Below are positions 23,136 to 35,837 of a DNA stretch of 64,000 nt, in pieces. The DNA lies in NCBI GenBank assembly GCA_027563935.2, contig JANVAS020000222.1:4402001-4466000 (forward strand), in the 5' to 3' direction. The notes below the pieces were generated by a model. The model saw only the letters and a program-made list of their open reading frames with translations. It ran no database searches and was not told the origin of the DNA. The position numbers were made by a program, and so were the translations under genes. Numbering within the stretch: the stretch's first letter is position 1; each line of letters begins with the position of its first letter. This DNA comes from Costus lasius (lineage: Eukaryota > Streptophyta > Magnoliopsida > Zingiberales > Costaceae).

Positions 23136-24483
23136 ACGAATTTCAATGTGCGATCCCTACTGGAAAGGGAGAAGTTTGCTGGGCCAAACTTCTCAGACTG
23201 GTACGGACACCTTAAGATAGTTCTTAAGGCTGAGAGGAAGCTGTATGTCCTCGAGACGGCAATACCGCCTCAACCCGCTCCGAACGCCGCAAGGGCGGTT
23301 CGGGATGCTTATGAGAAGCATGTCAATGATAGCATTGATGTCGCTTGCCTGATGCTTGCGTCTATGACGCCTGAGCTGCAGCGTCAGCATGAAGATTTAT
23401 CTGCTATTGACATAATAGCAAATCTTAAGTTGCTGTATGCTGCACAGGCAAGGACTGAACGCTATAATTTGACTAAACTTTTCTTTTAGAGCAAACTGAC
23501 TGAAGGGAGTCCAATGGGAGCTCATGTACTCAAGATGATTGGGTACAAAGAGGCTCTAGAGAAACTGGGACACACCATCAATCAGGAGCTTGTTGTAGAC
23601 ATTATCCTGCAGTCTCTCCCGGCCTCTTTCGATCCGTTCATCATTAATTTTAATATGAACAAGATCGACTGTACGCCGGCAGAGTTACTGAACATGCTCT
23701 TGACTACAGAGCAGACTCAGTCTCGTGAGAAGGGAACGCCTTCATCCTCTGTCCTAATGGTTCCTTCTAGGAACAAGAAGAAGGGGAAGAAGGGCAAAGC
23801 CCCTATCAAGAGCTACAACAAGGCTCTGAAACAAAAGGTGAAGCGGTCGAAGGACAACAGATGCTTCCATTGTGGCCAGCTGGGTCACTGGAAGAAGGAC
23901 TGTAAAGCGCTCCAAGGAGATAAGAAGGGAAGCAAGCCTTTCGCTTCTAGCTCAGGTATTTACGTGACTGAAGTCATGGTATCTTCTTCTTTTATTTCAT
24001 GGGTGTTGGACACTGCATGTGGAGTTCACATTTGTTCAAATGTGCAGGAACTCAAGAGAAGAAGACAGGTGGGACAGCATGAGGTGGACCTACGAGTAGG
24101 AAACGGAGCACGGGTTGCTGCTGTTGCTGTAGGAGAATATCACATCTCTTTACCATCTGGTCTTGTATTAGAACTGGACAATTGTTATTTTGTACCGAGC
24201 ATAACTAAAAATATTATCTCTATTCCTGCTCTTGTCAGGAAAGGGTTTTCCTTTGAATACAAAATTTCAAAGTGTTATATTTCCTTTGATAATATTGTTT
24301 ATGCTACTGGGTCGATTAACAATGGGTTATTCATGTTGGACATGGAATGTTCTGTACAACAAATTGATAATAAGAAAGCCAAGTATGCTGATGAAAGCAC
24401 CTTGCTATGGCATAGTCGTTTAGGCCATATTAACAAGAAGCGCATTAAGCGGTTGCATGATCATGGACTACTGGGATCATTCT
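23136..24483 (+). pseudogene. gag-pol: Outer copia-A gag-pol, 5' part (gag, protease, GAG-pre-integrase)
   Basis: One frame, by homology beginning at 23136-23138, where the inner copy has ATG but this copy has ACG; the next codons match the inner gag start. An in-frame TAG at 23487-23489 replaces a CAG found in the inner copy. Domains: gag (REKFAGPNFSDWYGHLK to LLTTEQTQ); zinc knuckle CFHCGQLGHWKKDC at 23862-23903 for RNA binding; protease with VLDTACGVHICSN at about 24004-24042 (both copies read DTACG where D-[ST]-G is usual); GAG-pre-integrase LWHSRLGHINKKRI near 24409. The Tekay insertion cuts the frame after 24483, and it resumes without a shift at 45221. The lost start and the stop make this copy a pseudogene. 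Confidence 0.93.
24479..24483. repeat. Target-site duplication ATTCT (left) of the Tekay element
   Basis: ATTCT here and at 45216-45220. Confidence 0.97.
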
Positions 24484-27400
24484 TGTAAGATCCAAGGATC
24501 TTAAGTCCTGGTAAGTATTATTTTGATTTAAATAAAATCATTGACTGTGAATATTACGTTAAGCAATATTGGATGTTAATTAACTAGCTTATTGGATGTT
24601 AATTAACTAGCTTATTGATTGTTAATTTGTAATTAATTAAATAGACCTTATTGGATGTTAAGTTAATCCTTATTGGATTTTCGTTTAAGTGAATGGTTAA
24701 ATTGTTAGTTAAATGTTAAATTAATTAGTTATTGGGTTTGCACTTAAATTAGATGGATTTGAATTAATTAGTTAGCGGGTTAAAAATTTAAAAAAAAAAA
24801 AAAAAAAACCCAAATTTTAAGTGGGTAATTGGGGTTAGGGAAGGAAAGTTGGTGATTTTTGGCTTGAGGAAAACCTTGGACGATGGCTAGGGTAAGAGTT
24901 GGCGATTCTTGGAGGCTTGGAGACGATCTTCTTCTTCCTCTTCTTTTTGGCCGGCGTCTTTGGTGTTTGGAGGCGTTTCTTTTCCATTGTTGGCGTCTTT
25001 CTAGGATCACTTCAAGGCTTTAGACGAAAATTTTGGAGAGATCTTCATCTTGGTATTCTCGGTTGAGGTGAGTGGAGTGTCTTATTAGATCTATCAATTT
25101 GGTGGTGTTTGTGTTACATGATACATTTGATTTCTTGGAAACTTTACCATGTTGAAAACCAAAATCTTGATATTACTTATGAAAACCGAAATCTTGATAT
25201 TCTTATGAAAACCCAAATCTTGATATTACTTATGAAAACCGAAATCTTGATATTACTTATGAAAACCGAAATCTTGATATTACTTATGAAAACCGAAACT
25301 TTGATATTTCTTACATGGAATTTATGCAGGGAACCCCTTTCAAGAGGGGGGCGAAACCCTAATAGGAGGCGCAACAAAATTTCTAGCGGAATCTAGGGTT
25401 TCCTATGCGATCTTAAAGCATGTAATATGATCAACTTATAATGAAAAGCGATACTCACCATTGCCATCACTTGGATGGTGTCTTGGAATGAGAGAGCGAA
25501 ATGGATCTCCTCCTTAGGTGGCGCACACAAGGTGATGTCGCCTACTCTTTGTTGATCCTTGTGCTAGCAAGGTTCTCCAAAGGTTCTTGTCGAGTGGAAA
25601 AGGATGAGAGATCTCCTTGGCGAAAACTTCCTTGTCGTCTTAGCTTCTCCTCCACGCGAGAATGCCTCAAGACCCTCTAGCCAAGCGCGGCGACAAGGTG
25701 TGAATGAAGCGAGAGAGATGTGACCACGCTTAGGAGTCGTGGTTTCTAAAAATAGAAAACCACTCCCACGTTCATGCTCTCATGCGACTTCGGTTTTACC
25801 CAAGCGCAAACTTCTCTTCACTTTGAACCATGCGCTCATTCATGAGCCGGTTCATCACGGTTTGGTCCAAGACCAATTATCCCAAGCAATATGGTCTAGA
25901 TCTTAATTAAACCCTAAGGCTTCAGATCTAACCGTCGATCTCTTTGATGCTCTTGATCTGACCGATCTAGCATCCATTCTCTCGATCGAAGCTTACCGAT
26001 CTCAAGCCCTAATCAATCAAACATGATCAGACCAGATCTCACTTACAATCAGAGATTAAATCCCTTTAAACTGAACCTGAACAATTCAGTCCACACGATC
26101 TGACTTAAGTAAGCCATATCATCAAATTGTGCGACCCTGAGGGTTTCCTCTAAATGTCGGTAACGATAATTCTCATTATCACGATCAGTGAGGGGTATCT
26201 AGCAACACATCACTGTCTCCCGATATAAAGGAAAGAGTCTTCCAAGACTACACCCAAACCACAGCACAAGTGTGAATCAACTCACAAGGCATGCATATTT
26301 CCTTTGCCACTGGATGTTCTTATTGGACAAGCTTGTCAAGCTTGTAACTCCAATATGATAAGCATGATTAGATCAGATGAACACAGTCACCTGGGTATGG
26401 CCATACACTCTCTGAATCATCTCATCCAGGGGGCCCCTTTAGAACATCACACTCCTTAAACAAGGAGACGGCAATCCTATGTCTATCACTAGTGCCCTAA
26501 CCTGATTCAAGCTCACCATCCAAGATAGTCTATAATCATTATGTTTCAAATGATATTGAACTACCTCAAAACAATGACAATCATCATTTAGAAAACACAA
26601 GTGATCTCAAGTCAAAGGAAATGTGCCACTTGTCACATTCAAGGAATATTCACATTGTGACAAACAATTGAACATCCTAGTAGGGTCTGTCCAGCACATC
26701 CAATGTACCCATGAGTCTACATCTTATTCCATGCTCGAAGCATCCTATAAGATTAGAACACATATTAGTCTCAATCATATCAAGGCTGTCTCATGTTCAC
26801 CAAGATATATCGACTAAGGACATAATAGCATGTCAGCCTAGCTGAACAGCTTTGAGACATTATTCAGAAGAACATATATTGCAGCAGACAATGTAACTTA
26901 ACTGAATAACAACCATGCCTTTATAAACATAACAGTTTATTACATGATACTGATACATTCCCATAGGCCTCAAACATTAGCCTTAAGGGCATACCCCAAC
27001 AATTTAAGTAGCTTGCATGAATCTCTTATTAATTATGGTTTTAAATTTTAAGTAGATATTCTTGAAATTCTTGTTAACTAAGGTTTAAGATTTAGGTAGA
27101 TAATATGTTGTAGAAACCGTGGGTTACATGTAGTAATTTGTAAAGTAGTTTGTAAGAATACATGTTTTAATTTTATGTTGATTTTATGGATGCTTGTTAA
27201 ATGCAATCCATGAATGTTTCTTTTTGTGTGTAGCATGTTATATATTTTGGGTTATATATTGGCCATGTATCTTTGTTTGAGAAATTTGGGTGATAACATA
27301 GCAAGGTTGGCCATGTATCTTTGTTTGAGAAATTTGGGTGATAACATAGCAAGGTTAGACTGAACTAATCAGCATGAAACCTAAGGACTACACTACTATG

Positions 27401-28807
27401 TGATTATGTGATTTTTGAATATTATGTGATTATGTGATTTTTGAATATTATGTGATTATGTGATTTTTGAATATTATGTGGCTATGTGATTTTCGAATAT
27501 TATGTGGTTATGTGATTTTCGAATATTATGTGTTGTGGTCATGGAATGGTTAGGACTAAGGCTAAGTGTAACTGTGTACTCAAGGGGATAGTCTATATGT
27601 GATATGTTAAGGGTTGGAGATTTCAGCCCTGTATTGTGATATGTGAGGGGGTTGTTGTTCAGCCTGCCTGATGTGATTATTGTGATAAAAATGACTATCC
27701 TAGAGTTTAGTTGACACTTAGGAGTCCACTTTTGTGAAATAAGATATAAGATGTGTCTGGTGTTGTCCAGTTAAGGAACCCTTTGGGAGAACGAGTGATA
27801 TAAGACGCAAAGTGCCATGTCTTGGTCGGACAGGGGCCACCTCTTGATGTCATCACTCTTAGACGCTTAGATTTTTGTGATTATGGGGTGGTGTAGATCA
27901 AGGTATCACATCTTGACCGGGTGGGGATTACCTCTTGAGTCTACACACTGTCCATGTATATATGTTGCATGTGATTTGCAGGCTTCTCCCAGTGCTTAGG
28001 CCAAAGCCGGGTTGGACCATAATGGTCACTATTGATTATGCTGGACAACTAGGTCAATTAAGTCATTAGTTGGTTTAGAGTATAGCTCTAGAACCCTGGT
28101 TACTCTTTGGTGACAATGATGTCTTAGCAGTTTACACCTGATTGTTTTATATGAGTTCTGCCCTTTAATTATGTTATATGTTGACATGATATTCTGTTAA
28201 ATGTTTTTAAAATAATCTGCATGTATTTTTGAGTGTGTGTTATGGATGGTCGTTTGAGACTATCCACTCACTGGGCTGTGTAGCTCACTCCCTCACTATT
28301 TTCAGGAGTAGAGCAGGGGCGCATTTCTTGAGTTAGCGTTGATATGGATATTATGCTGGTTAATGTGTAAGACTTTTGTGCTTAATTAACTGGGGCCGGT
28401 TGTGGCCGAATTATGTGAACTTGTGTTGCCGGTTGTGGCAGTTTTAAGTTTTGATTTTTGTGTCACCGCGGGCTTTGGCCTGGTTTCGGTGTTTGGTATT
28501 ATTCATGTTAGTTTCATGAGTTTATAGAATCGATTTTGTGGCTTTGCTTTGAATTTCGAGCCGACTTATGTTTTTGCAATCGGATTTGATATAAATGTGA
28601 ACTTGCATATGTCTAGTGCAAGGATTGCGTGGTGGCAGGTACATTTATGTGTTTCGTGGGGTTTCTATGTATGGATTCTCGAAAATTTTCAGATCGGGTT
28701 TTCTTGAACTTGGTTTTACCTAGCATGTGAATCGATCTTGTATGATAACATCCTATTTCTCTATGACTTGTGTTGCTTGTTTGGGGTTAAGATAACGGGA
28801 TGTGACA
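24484..28807 (+). repeat. Tekay-like 5' LTR, interrupted by a solo LTR
   Basis: Segments 24484-25324 and 27007-28807 form the LTR; 25325-27001 is the inserted copia-A solo LTR and 27002-27006 its duplicated target. Internal tandem repeats: a 27-bp unit (AAAACCGAAATCTTGATATT...) at 25155-25310, a 48-bp duplication at 27260-27354, and five copies of a 26-bp unit (TATGTGATTATGTGATTTTT...) at 27398-27527. An A-run lies near 24788-24807. Confidence 0.95.
25325..27001 (-). mobile_element. copia-A solo LTR 2, inside the Tekay 5' LTR
   Basis: 1677 bp, TGCAGGGAACCCC to TACCCCAACA, reverse orientation, flanked by perfect ATTTA (25320-25324 and 27002-27006). The uninterrupted site is seen in the 3' LTR at about 34398. 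It is therefore younger than the Tekay insertion. It carries the LTR palindrome at 25739-25763. Confidence 0.97.
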
Positions 28808-28810
28808 GAA

Positions 28811-28821
28811 TGGTATCAGAG
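28811..28821 (+). other. PBS of the Tekay-like element
   Basis: TGGTATCAGAG, three bases after the LTR end, complementary to the 3' end of initiator-Met tRNA. Confidence 0.93.
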
Positions 28822-28933
28822 GAGTTGGCTAGCTAAAACTTAGTTCGGGGGAAAACATGATTGTGTATTGCTAGACATCTGATAGGTTTATGTTTGCATT
28901 CCTGACTTTGGTATGTGTGTGTAGGAAGTTAAG

Positions 28934-31900
28934 ATGGTGCGATCCAGAGGAAATGCTAGCGGCGAGACTGAGCAGACCTCGGATCTCACGAGAGCCATTG
29001 CGACTCTGACAGGCATGGTACAGCAACAAGGTGCCATGATAGAGAGGCAAGCTCAGATGCTGCAGCAGCAACAGACTCAGCATCAAGAAGCGCAGCAGCA
29101 GCTCTTGCAGCAATTGACTCAGGAGAGATCCCAGACTACTACGCGAGGAGTGGGGACTGACTCTCAGGAGGACACTCACAGGCGCTATGCCTCACTTGTG
29201 AGTGAATTCCAGAAACTGGGTCCTAGCTCTTTTTATGGGGGCTCAGAATCAAGTACTGCAGAGAACTGGCAGTTGGTCTTGGAAAAGATTTTCCAAGTCA
29301 TGCGTTGCTCGGATGAGGACAAGCTGTGTCTGGCCACCTACATGATGCGTGGTGACGCAGATGAGTGGTGGAAGGGCGTGGTGAGGTTAGCTGCAGAAAG
29401 ACAAGAAACAGTAAATTGGCCCTACTTCTTGTCTCAATTTAACGAGAAGTATTTCCCTGATAGCTTGGTAGAGGACCGAGAGGTGGAATTTATTCATCTG
29501 GAGCAGGGTGATATGACTGTGGACCAGTACGAGTTACGGTTCACTAAGTTGGGAAAGTATGCCCCTCACCTGATAAACACTAAAAAGAGGAGGGCTACCA
29601 AGTTTCTCAGAGGTCTCAGATGGGACATTCGAGAGCAGGTTGGTGCTCAGCACTTGGAGACTTATGTTGAGACTGTTGGATGAGCACGCACCATTGAGAG
29701 GTACATATCTGAGAGGAGTTCTAGTGTGGCCGTGACGGTGGTTCCTGCAGCTGAGGCAGCGGCTCCTCAGTATGGTAATGGCGGCAAGGGTAAGAAGTAC
29801 CCTAGGCATAAGGACTACAAGAAGAGCAGGTATAAGCCTTACTCTTACAAGGCACCGCAGCAGTCCAGGGATGCACCGCAGCAGTTCAGGGATGCCAGGG
29901 ATGTAAAGAACAGTATCATAGAGGACCGGAATTGTCATTATTGTGGGCTCAAGGGACATCTAATGAAGGACTGTTATAAGAAGAATGGTGTGTGCTTCAG
30001 GTGTAAGAAACCTGGGCACATGGTCAAGGACTGCAAAGAGCCTGAGATGCAGCATAGAGGCACAGATAAGCCTACAGTCCAGACCCGAGTTTATGCCGTG
30101 GCTGAGAAGGATACACGAGCTTCCCGATCCGTCGTGGAAGGTACCTTATTTGTATTTGATCAGTTAGCTCGCATCTTATTTGACCCTGGTGCAAATTTAT
30201 CTTTTGTATCTGTTAGATTTGCTGCATGTTTACCTGTATTGCCTAAGGTGATGGATTATGTTGTGTCTGTGAGTACTCCCTTAGGAAAATCATTATCTAC
30301 AGATACTGTTTGTGCTGATTGTGTAGTGCATGTAGAGGGTTATGAGTTTCTTGTAGATCTAATCCTCTTAGACATGCAAGACTATGATGTCATCCTAGGT
30401 ATGGATTGGTTATCCTCACATCATGCCACTGTGGATTGCTTTGAGAAAGTAATCACCTTGAATCTGCTAGATGGGAATCGGATTTTTGTGAGAGGTCTAG
30501 TGTCAGACCAAGGACCACATGTGATATCTTTCCTACAGGCCAGGAAGTTACTTGCTAGTGGGTGCAAGGGTTATCTTGCACATGTTAAGGTGCAGGATGA
30601 TTCTACTCCTGATTTGACTCAGATGGCGGTGGTGCAAGAGTTTCCTGATGTGTTCTCTGAAGAATTTTCAGGCTTGCCACCAATTCGAGAGGTAGAGTTT
30701 GGCATTGAGTTGGTGCCAGGTACTGCACCTATCTCCAGAGCTCCTTACCGCATGGCTACCTCAGAGTTGGCTGAACTTAAGAAGCAACTGGAGGAATTGC
30801 TAGAAAAAGGTTACATCCGGCCTAGTGCTTCTCCCTGGGGAGCACCAGTGCTGTTCGTAAAGAAGAAGGATGGAACCCTGAGGATGTGTATAGACTACGG
30901 GCAACTGAACCAAGTGACTATCAAGAATAAGTATCCTCTCCCCATAATTGATGATCTATTTGATCAATTACAGGGAGCTACAGTGTTCTCTAAAATTGAT
31001 TCGAGATCAGGGTATTACCAGCTTAGGGTAAAGGATGAGGATATATTTAAGACTGCTTTCAGGACCAGGTATGGGCATTTTGAATTTCTAGTTATGCCTT
31101 TTGGACTGACGAATGCACCTGCTGTCTTCATGGATTTGATGAACAGGGTATTTCATGAATTGCTCGATTCTTGTGTGGTGGTTTTCATAGATGATATCTT
31201 GGTGTACTCTCGGACTACTTCGGATCATGTTAGTGACTTGCGCAGAGTGCTGGAGATCCTAAGGAAAAACCGATTATATGCTAAGGCCAGTAAGTGTGAG
31301 TTTTGGCTAGAAAAGATCAGCTTCCTTGGGCATGTGATTTCTGGTCAGGGGGTGTCTGTGGATCCGGTTAAAGTGCAAGCCATCCTCAATTGGGGAAGAC
31401 CGACTAGTGCTACTGAGATCAGAAGTTTCCTGGGTTTAGCAGGTTACTACCGGAGGTTTGTTGAGGGATTCTCCAAGCTGGCGGGTCCTTTAACTAAATT
31501 GACCAGAAAGGAGGCCAAGTTTAATTGGGATGACAAGTGTGAAGAGAGCTTTCAGGAGCTGAAGAGGAGGTTGACTAGTACACCGATCCTCATTATTCCT
31601 AGTGATGGGGAAAGGTTTACTGTCTATACGGATGCTTCGGGCAAAGGGTTGGGTTGTGTCTTGATGCAGAAGGGTTCTGTGGTAGCCTATGCTTCGAGAC
31701 AACTGAAGGAGTATGAGTTGAACTACCCTACTCATGACTTAGAGTTGGCGGCCGTAGTCTTTGCTCTGAAGATATGGCGTCACTATTTGTTGGGTCAAGA
31801 GTTTGATCTGTTCACTGATCACCAGAGTCTCAAGTACATCTTCACTCAGAAGGAGTTGAACATGAGACAAAGAAGATGGATGGAGTTGATCAAAGACTAT

Positions 31901-33538
31901 GACTTCTCTATTCAGTATCAGGCTGGAAAGGCCAATGTAGTGGCTGATGCACTGAGCAGACATCCAGTAACTTCAGTAGCGGCACTACGGGTCAGTGAGT
32001 GGCAGTTACTACAGGAGTTCAGCGATCTCAGGATCAGTGTTTCTCCTAGAGTTTAGTCGGGTTATGTGGCTTTCCTCAGAGTATAGTCTGCTTTGTTGCA
32101 GAAAATCAGAGATCAGCAATCAGTGGATCCGAAATTAGTTCAGATCAGGGATAGTTTGGTTGCGGGTACAGTTCAGGATTTTAGCTTGTCTGATGATGGT
32201 GTTCTTCGGTTTCGTGGAAGGGTGTGTGTCCCTGAGGAACCAAGCTTGAGGAAAGAAATATTGGAGGATAGCCATAATTCCAAATATTCGCTACATCCTG
32301 GCGTGACTAAGATGTATCAGGACCTCAAGAAAAGCTTTTGGTGGCCGGGTATGAAGAAAGAGGTAATTGATTTTGTCTCTAGGTGTTTAACATGTCAGAC
32401 GGTAAAGGCTGAACACCAGAAACCTGGTGGTTTGTTGCAGCCCCTTCCTATTCCTGAGTGGAAGTGGGAATGCATCAGTATGGACTTTGTGTGTGGTTTG
32501 CCCAGAACCAAATTGGGTCATGATGCCATTTGGGTGATTGTTGATAGACTCACTAAATCAGCCCATTTTCTTCCGATCAAGATGACTTATCCTTTAGAGA
32601 GACTGGCTAGATTGTACATTGATGAGATAGTCAGGCTGCATGGAGTGCCTGTTGATATTGTGTCTGATAGGGACTCTCGGTTTCTGTCCAGATTTTGGAA
32701 GAGCTTACAGGAGGGTTTGGGTACTAAGTTGAATTTTAGTACAGCATACCATCCTCAGTCTGATGGCCAGACGGAGCGTACTATCCAGACTCTAGAAGAC
32801 TTATTGAGAGCTTATGTGGTTGATTGGAGTTCTGAGTGGAATCGGGATCTATCTTTGATAGAGTTCACTTATAATAATAGCTTCCACTCCAGTATTCAGA
32901 TGGCTCCATATGAGGCTTTGTATGGAAGAAGGTGTAGGACTCCCTTGTGTTGGGAGGAGACTGGTGATAGATTGATTTTGAGATCTGATGCAGTACAGGA
33001 AACTACTGATAAGGTCAGAGAGATTCAGGATAAACTGAAGATTGCTCGGGACAGGCAGAAGAGTTATGCTGATGACCGTCGTCGTTCCCTGGAGTTTATG
33101 GTAGGGGATCATGTTTTCTTAAAGGTGTCACCTACTAAGGGTGTTATGAGGTTTGGCAAAAAGGGCAAGCTGAGCCCTAGGTTTGTAGGCCCTTTTGACA
33201 TTATTGAGAGAGTTGGTCCAGTGGCTTACAGGTTAGCTTTACCTCCTGCTATGGATCATGTGCATAATGTGTTCCATGTTTCTGCCTTGAGGAAATATCA
33301 TCCTGATCCATCTCATGTATTGGAATTGGAACCTCTTCAGATCCAGAGTGATTTGACCTTTGAAGAAAGACCTCTCCGGATTGTTGATAGAAAGGATAAG
33401 GTTCTGAGGAATAAGTCTATACCTTTGGTAAAGGTTATCTGGGGAAATCAGTCGGTTGAGGAGGCGACTTGGGAGACTGAAGCTGATATGAGGAAGTTTT
33501 ATGCTTATCTTTTTGATGATATGAATGCTGAGCTTTAG
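28934..33538 (+). pseudogene. gag-pol: Tekay-like gag-pol with C-terminal chromodomain, three in-frame stops
   Basis: Single frame from ATG 28934 (MVRSRGNASGE) to TAG 33538, no frameshift, but with TGA at 29681-29683, TAG at 32054-32056 and TAG at 32084-32086. Order: Q-rich coiled N-terminus; capsid (ADEWWKG, LEQGDMTVDQYELRF); two zinc knuckles ([28 protein letters not shown], about 29934-30035); protease with [11 protein letters not shown], where the usual D-S-G is D-P-G; RT with FIDDILVYS at about 31183-31209; RNase H ([13 protein letters not shown]); integrase with H-H-C-C finger (CLTCQTVK), MDFVCGLP, VSDRDSRF and HPQSDGQTERT; a chromodomain from about 33390 (PLVKVIWGNQSVEEATWE). The chromodomain steers integration towards particular chromatin in this clade. 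The stops make this copy inactive. Confidence 0.95.
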
Positions 33539-33554
33539 AGGACTAAAGCTTTAT

Positions 33555-33567
33555 AAGGAGGGAGGGA
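33555..33567 (+). other. Polypurine tract of the Tekay-like element
   Basis: AAGGAGGGAGGGA ending against the 3' LTR TGTAAGATCC. Confidence 0.9.
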
Positions 33568-35837
33568 TGTAAGATCCAAGGATCTTAAGTCCTGGTAAGT
33601 ATTATTTTGATTTAAATAAAATCATTGACTGTGAATATTACGTTAAGCAGTATTGGATGTTAATTAACTAGCTTATTGGATGTTAATTAACTGGCTTATT
33701 GATTGTTAATTTGTAATTAATTAAATAGACCTTATTGGATGTTAAGTTAATCCTTATTGGATTTTCGTTTAAGTGAATGGTTAAATTGTTAGTTAATGGT
33801 TAAATTAATTAGTTATTGGGTTTGCACTTAAATTAGATGGATTTGAATTAATTAGTTAGCGGGTTAAAAATTTTAAAAAAAAAAAAAACCCCAAATTTTA
33901 AGTGGGTAATTGGGGTTAGGGAAGGAAAGTTGGCAATTTTTGGCTTGAGGAAAACCTTGGACGACGGCTAGGGTAAGAGTTGGCGATTCTTGGAGGCTTG
34001 GAGACGATCTTCTTCTTCCTCTTCTTTTTGGCCGGCGTCTTTGGTGTTTGGATGCGTTTCTTTTCCATTGTTGGCGTCTTTCTAGGATCACTTCAAGGCT
34101 TTAGACGAAAATTTTGGAGAGATCTTCATCTTGGTATTCTCGGTTGAGGTGAGTGGAGTGTCTTATTAGATCTATCAATTTGGTGGTGTTTGTGTTACAT
34201 GATACATTTGATTTCTTGGAAACTTTACCATGTTGAAAACCAAAATCTTGATATTACTTATGAAAACCGAAATCTTGATATTCTTATGAAAACCCAAATC
34301 TTGATATTACTTATGAAAACCGAAATCTTGATATTACTTATGAAAACCGAAATCTTGATATTACTTATGAAAACCGAAACTTTGATATTTCTTACATGGA
34401 ATTTAAGTAGCTTGCATGAATCTCTTATTAATTATGGTTTTAAATTTTAAGTAGATATTCTTGAAATTCTTGTTAACTAAGGTTTAAGATTTAGGTAGAT
34501 AATATGTTGTAGAAACCGTGGGTTACATGTAGTAATTTGTAAAGTAGTTTGTAAGAATACATGTTTTAATTTTATGTTGATTTTATGGATGCTTGTTAAA
34601 TGCAATCCATGAATGTTTCTTTTTGTGTGTAGCATGTTATATATTTTGGGTTATATATTGGCCATGTATCTTTGTTTGAGAAATTTGGGTGATAACATAG
34701 CAAGGTTGGCCATGTATCTTTGTTTGAGAAATTTGGGTGATAACATAGCAAGGTTAGACTGAACTAATCAGCATGAAACCTAAGGACTACACTACTATGT
34801 GATTATGTGATTTTTTAATATTATGTGATTATGTGATTTTTGAATATTATGTGGTTATGTGATTTTCGAATATTATGTGGTTATGTGATTTTCGAATATT
34901 ATGTGTTGTGGTCATGGAATGGTTAGGACTAAGGCTAAGTGTAACTGTGTACTCAAGGGGATAGTCTATATGTGATATGTTAAGGGTTGGAGATTTCAGC
35001 CCTGTATTGTGATATGTGAGGGGGTTGTTGTTCAGCCTGCCTGATGTGATTATTGTGATAAAAATGACTATCCTAGAGTTTAGTTGACACTTAGGAGTCC
35101 ACTTTTGTGAAATAAGATATAAGATGTGTCTGGTGTTGTCCAGTTAAGGAACCCTTTGGGAGAACGAGTGATATAAGACGCAAAGTGCCATGTCTTGGTC
35201 GGACAGGGGCCACCTCTTGATGTCATCACTCTTAGACGCTTAGATTTTTGTGATTATGGGGTGGTGTAGATCAAGGTATCACATCTTGACCGGGTGGGGA
35301 TTACCTCTTGAGTCTACACACTGTCCATGTATATATGTTGCATGTGATTTGCAGGCTTCTCCCAGTGCTTAGGCCAAAGCCGGGTTGGACCATAATGGTC
35401 ACTATTGATTATGCTGGACAATTAGGTCAATTAAGTCATTAGTTGGTTTAGAGTATAGCTCTAGAACCCTGGTTACTCTTTGGTGACAATGATGTCTTAG
35501 CAGTTTACACCTGATTGTTTTATATGAGTTCTGCCCTTTAATTATGTTATATGTTGACATGATATTCTGTTAAATGTTTTTAAAATAATCTGCATGTATT
35601 TTTGAGTGTGTGTTATGGATGGTCGTTTGAGACTATCCACTCACTGGGCTGTGTAGCTCACTCCCTCACTATTTTCAGGAGTAGAGCAGGGGCGCATTTC
35701 TTGAGTTAGCGTTGATATGGATATTATGCTGGTTAATGTGTAAGACTTTTGTGCTTAATTAACTGGGGCCGGTTGTGGCCGAATTATGTGAACTTGTGTT
35801 GCCGGTTGTGGCAGTTTTAAGTTTTGATTTTTGTGTC
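33568..35837 (+). repeat. Tekay-like 3' LTR, first segment
   Basis: Matches 24484-25324 plus 27007-28459 of the 5' LTR, uninterrupted at the solo-LTR site. The 26-bp repeat has four copies here against five in the 5' LTR. It ends at GTGTC (35833-35837), the left duplication of the inner copia. Confidence 0.96.

Noticed and set aside
23038..23220. 60-codon ORF before copia gag
   Set aside because: Overlaps the gag frame and is not conserved in the inner element.
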